8,872 nt of DNA, taken from positions 1 to 8,872 of the forward strand of contig JAKQKW010000247.1 of assembly GCA_029560455.1 (NCBI GenBank), read 5' to 3'. The position numbers and the translations under genes were made by a program. The notes under the pieces are model-generated. The model was given only the letters and a program-made list of their open reading frames with translations, searched no databases and was not told the DNA's origin. The stretch comes from Candidatus Rifleibacteriota bacterium (lineage in GTDB: Bacteria > Riflebacteria > Ozemobacteria > Ozemobacterales > Ozemobacteraceae). Positions 6,986-8,872 of this stretch are shown piece after piece (position 1 is the stretch's first letter; each line of letters opens with the position of its first letter).

Positions 6986-8733
6986 GACTGGGTTTCCTTT
7001 CTCTGCCAGATTGTGGTTGTATTGCCACGGCCGGCACTGGTCTGCATCGCTTCATGGGCACGCTCGACCAGTTGATAATGGCGTTCGACGGCATTTTCGA
7101 ACTGACAAATGCCGACACTGACGCTGACGTTGAATTCAAAGCCATCACGCCTGACCGGAAACGCGGCGATTCTTTCGCGCAGGCGCTCCGCAAAAATCAG
7201 CGACTGTTCGGCCGAAGTGTGGGCGAGAATTGCCGCCATTTCATCAGTTCCGGTGCGGGCGGTAATGTCGGTTGCCCTGACCGAATCACGCAGAATTTTT
7301 GCCAGGTCGAAAAGTGCCGCGTCTGAAGCCCCGCTGCCATATCGGTCATTAAGACCCGAAAAACCATCAATGCAGAAAATGACCAACGTAAGCGGAAACC
7401 CGAAGCGCCGGGCGCGCTTGATTTCATCTTCGAGTCTTATATCGAAAAATTTGCGCACATACAGTTCGGTCTGGGTATCAACAATCGACAATTCGTGCAG
7501 TCTGGCGTTATCGATCGACATGGCCATCTGATTGGCGACGGCAAGCAGCAGATCGAGGTCTTCAGAGGTAAACGGACGGCTGTTCGAGCGGTCAGCCAGA
7601 TTGATGACGCCCATGATATTGCCATGCACGGTAAGCGGCACCGAGATCAGTGTGTCAGGCGACTTTGTGCCGGCGCTGCTGTCGTAATTCTTGAAGCGTT
7701 CATCGGTCCGGCAGTCCATGCAGAGAATCGGCTCACCGCTTTTCGCAACCTCGCCGGCAATGCCTTCGCCGACTTTAAGCGCAAATCTGGGCCTGGCAGC
7801 ACCGGTTGAGCTCCCGGTAGAAGCTTCTGAAACGGCTTTTTCTGAGGTTACAGCAGCTTCTTCGCCTGTAGCTGGTTTCTTTGTGTCATCTCCGCGCAGG
7901 CGGGGATCTGAGTTTCCGTCCAGGGCGACGCCGGCAGCTTTGAAGCTCTCTACTTTCAGCAGCGTGCGATCTTCGTTCAGCAGCATAATCGAACCGCGAC
8001 GGGCCTGAAAGATCTCGACGAGATGCTCAAGGCAACCATCGAGAGCCTGCTGGTAGGTTGCCGAGGTGTTAATCAGCTGAGTAACCCGATAAAGGGCGCT
8101 GAGCTCCATTACTTTTTTCCTGATGCGGCGGCTCATGTTATTGAAGCAGCCGGCCAGAAAACCCAGTTCATCGCTGCGGTTCATATCGACGGTCGCTTCG
8201 AGATTGCCTTCGCTGAGCTCATCAGCCTTGTGGGCGATCTCGATGATCGGTCTGGTCATTCTGATACTGAACCAGGTCGCCAGCATGAACGCAACAACCG
8301 ACAGCAGAATGACGAATTTGAGCGTCTTTTCGCCAATCGATCTGGCGACCGCGTAGACTTCGCCTGCATTCTGAAAGACGAAAATTCTCAGGCCATAATG
8401 CAGAATCGGCAGGGAAATAGCGACCTGGGGCGAGGTGCCATTGCCCTTCGGCAACAGGTCGTAGGCACCGCAGGGTTTTTCCATGAGGTCAGAGATCAGC
8501 TCTTTCGGGAAATCAGGCTGTTCAAGAATGTTTTCACCCGTCTGGGTAACGAGAAAATAGCGAAAATTGGTGCCGAAAGTGATGCCTTCGAGTGACTTTC
8601 GCAGCTTCAGAAAAGAAACGGTCGAAATGACAACCGGGCTCTGAGGGCTTTCAGAAACTGGAGCCTTGACATGAAAGGCTTCTGGAGAGAAGAAAATGCT
8701 CTGAGCCGAATTAAAAAGAAGTTGTTCAGGCAC
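6982..8733 (-). CDS. Membrane receptor with HAMP, GAF and degenerate GGDEF domains (5' part in another frame)
   Basis: The 583-codon frame from a GTG at 8733 holds, in order: the membrane-proximal part of an extracytoplasmic sensor, probably Cache-like (1-135); a transmembrane helix (about 138-157); HAMP (158-210); GAF (about 225-410) with an extra segment near 273-315; and a GGDEF domain (415-575). The GGDEF domain is degenerate. The catalytic signature reads GTDEM (495-499), the metal-binding Asp that opens the usual DID motif is C454, and the usual DPLTGLYNRR reads DTQTELYVRK. However N462, D471 and an RxxD inhibitory site (R486-D489, exactly five residues before the signature) remain. It probably binds c-di-GMP or signals by conformation rather than acting as a cyclase. 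The GTG has no ribosome-binding site and the sensor is incomplete, so the true start is upstream in another frame. It is coupled to the TAXI gene. Confidence 0.85.
   Translation of the reverse strand: MPEQLLFNSAQSIFFSPEAFHVKAPVSESPQSPVVISTVSFLKLRKSLEGITFGTNFRYFLVTQTGENILEQPDFPKELISDLMEKPCGAYDLLPKGNGTSPQVAISLPILHYGLRIFVFQNAGEVYAVARSIGEKTLKFVILLSVVAFMLATWFSIRMTRPIIEIAHKADELSEGNLEATVDMNRSDELGFLAGCFNNMSRRIRKKVMELSALYRVTQLINTSATYQQALDGCLEHLVEIFQARRGSIMLLNEDRTLLKVESFKAAGVALDGNSDPRLRGDDTKKPATGEEAAVTSEKAVSEASTGSSTGAARPRFALKVGEGIAGEVAKSGEPILCMDCRTDERFKNYDSSAGTKSPDTLISVPLTVHGNIMGVINLADRSNSRPFTSEDLDLLLAVANQMAMSIDNARLHELSIVDTQTELYVRKFFDIRLEDEIKRARRFGFPLTLVIFCIDGFSGLNDRYGSGASDAALFDLAKILRDSVRATDITARTGTDEMAAILAHTSAEQSLIFAERLRERIAAFPVRRDGFEFNVSVSVGICQFENAVERHYQLVERAHEAMQTSAGRGNTTTIWQRKETQS
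7882..7930. repeat. REP-like palindromic repeat inside the receptor's GAF-coding region
   Basis: A GC-rich palindrome at 7888-7907 (8-base stem with one G-T pair, loop GCAG) sits in a context that resembles the dispersed bacterial repeat GTCATCCCCGCGCAGGCGGG, whose accidental translation is the familiar DPRLRGDD string. Here it is translated in frame as NSDPRLRGDD (receptor residues 274-283). The family match is from memory. The outer limits are approximate, and no second copy lies in this window. Confidence 0.6.
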
Positions 8734-8872
8734 CGAAAGGGTTGTAATTGCATTTCTGATCCGGCTTGGAGTGATTCAGCAGCATGCCGTCCGGCGAAAC
8801 GAGCACCAGTCGCTCAACATATTCGTAGGCCTGATCGAGCTGCTGCAGAGCATGCGAAGCGCCCTCTGAAGC
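8726..8872 (-). pseudogene. N-terminal sensor fragment of the receptor, out of frame (partial)
   Basis: A frame enters from the right edge and runs 48 codons to a TGA at 8728-8726. It reads like the middle of an extracytoplasmic Cache sensor: LQQLDQAYEYVERLVLVSPD, then GMLLNHSKPDQKCNYNPF. The receptor frame that begins at 8733 lacks just this part. Removing one G of the GG pair at 8734-8733 fuses the two as NPF-VPEQLLFNSAQ without losing any sensible residue. The first transmembrane helix and true start should lie beyond the window. The alternative is a separate upstream gene overlapping a GTG start by 8 bases, but there is no ribosome-binding site for that. Confidence 0.65.

Noticed and set aside
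8023..8595. Plus-strand open frame of 190 codons opposite the receptor gene
   Set aside because: It is antisense to clear TM, HAMP and GAF coding sequence; it is a shadow frame without motifs of its own.
1..8872. CRISPR arrays, tRNA or rRNA genes, insertion sequences, phage genes
   Set aside because: No spaced direct repeats, cloverleaf genes, transposase motifs or phage proteins were seen on either strand.

Overview
The window looks like chromosomal DNA of a Gram-negative bacterium with roughly balanced base composition. The Gram-negative call rests on a periplasmic TAXI solute-binding protein, a membrane receptor with an extracytoplasmic sensor, and a signal-peptide phospholipase-D-like protein. 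Nothing in the sequence fixes the genus. There are no RNA genes, CRISPR arrays or insertion sequences. Every gene is on the minus strand except a tlyA-type rRNA methyltransferase.

Layout, left to right: (1) a zinc-ribbon, C-terminally membrane-anchored protein, cut by the left edge and transcribed leftward from a good promoter; (2) divergent tlyA on the plus strand; (3) a two-gene minus-strand signalling unit, a GAF-PAS protein followed by a receiver-histidine kinase hybrid, whose 3' end overlaps tlyA by 15 bases; (4) a secreted two-HKD phospholipase D/cardiolipin synthase-like protein with its own promoter; (5) a translationally coupled pair, a membrane receptor (extracytoplasmic sensor, TM, HAMP, GAF, degenerate GGDEF) and an orphan TAXI solute-binding protein, closed by a strong terminator.

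Two signalling genes appear broken in the sequence as given. The GAF-PAS frame stops at a TAG in the middle of its PAS domain. PAS-like coding resumes beyond it, and with one frame correction it ends exactly on the start codon of the kinase gene in an ATGA overlap. The receptor's N-terminal sensor half lies in a different frame at the right edge and joins the rest if one base is removed. Each could be a sequencing or assembly error or real decay.

The most interesting unit is the receptor-TAXI pair. The GGDEF domain has lost a metal-binding Asp and reads GTDEM, yet keeps a perfectly spaced RxxD inhibitory-site motif, so it may read c-di-GMP rather than make it. Its ATGA-coupled partner is a TAXI binding protein with no TRAP permease in view. 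I infer a ligand-sensing system in which the binding protein presents solute to the receptor. The receptor's GAF domain also carries an extra coding segment that includes a REP-like palindromic repeat read in frame.
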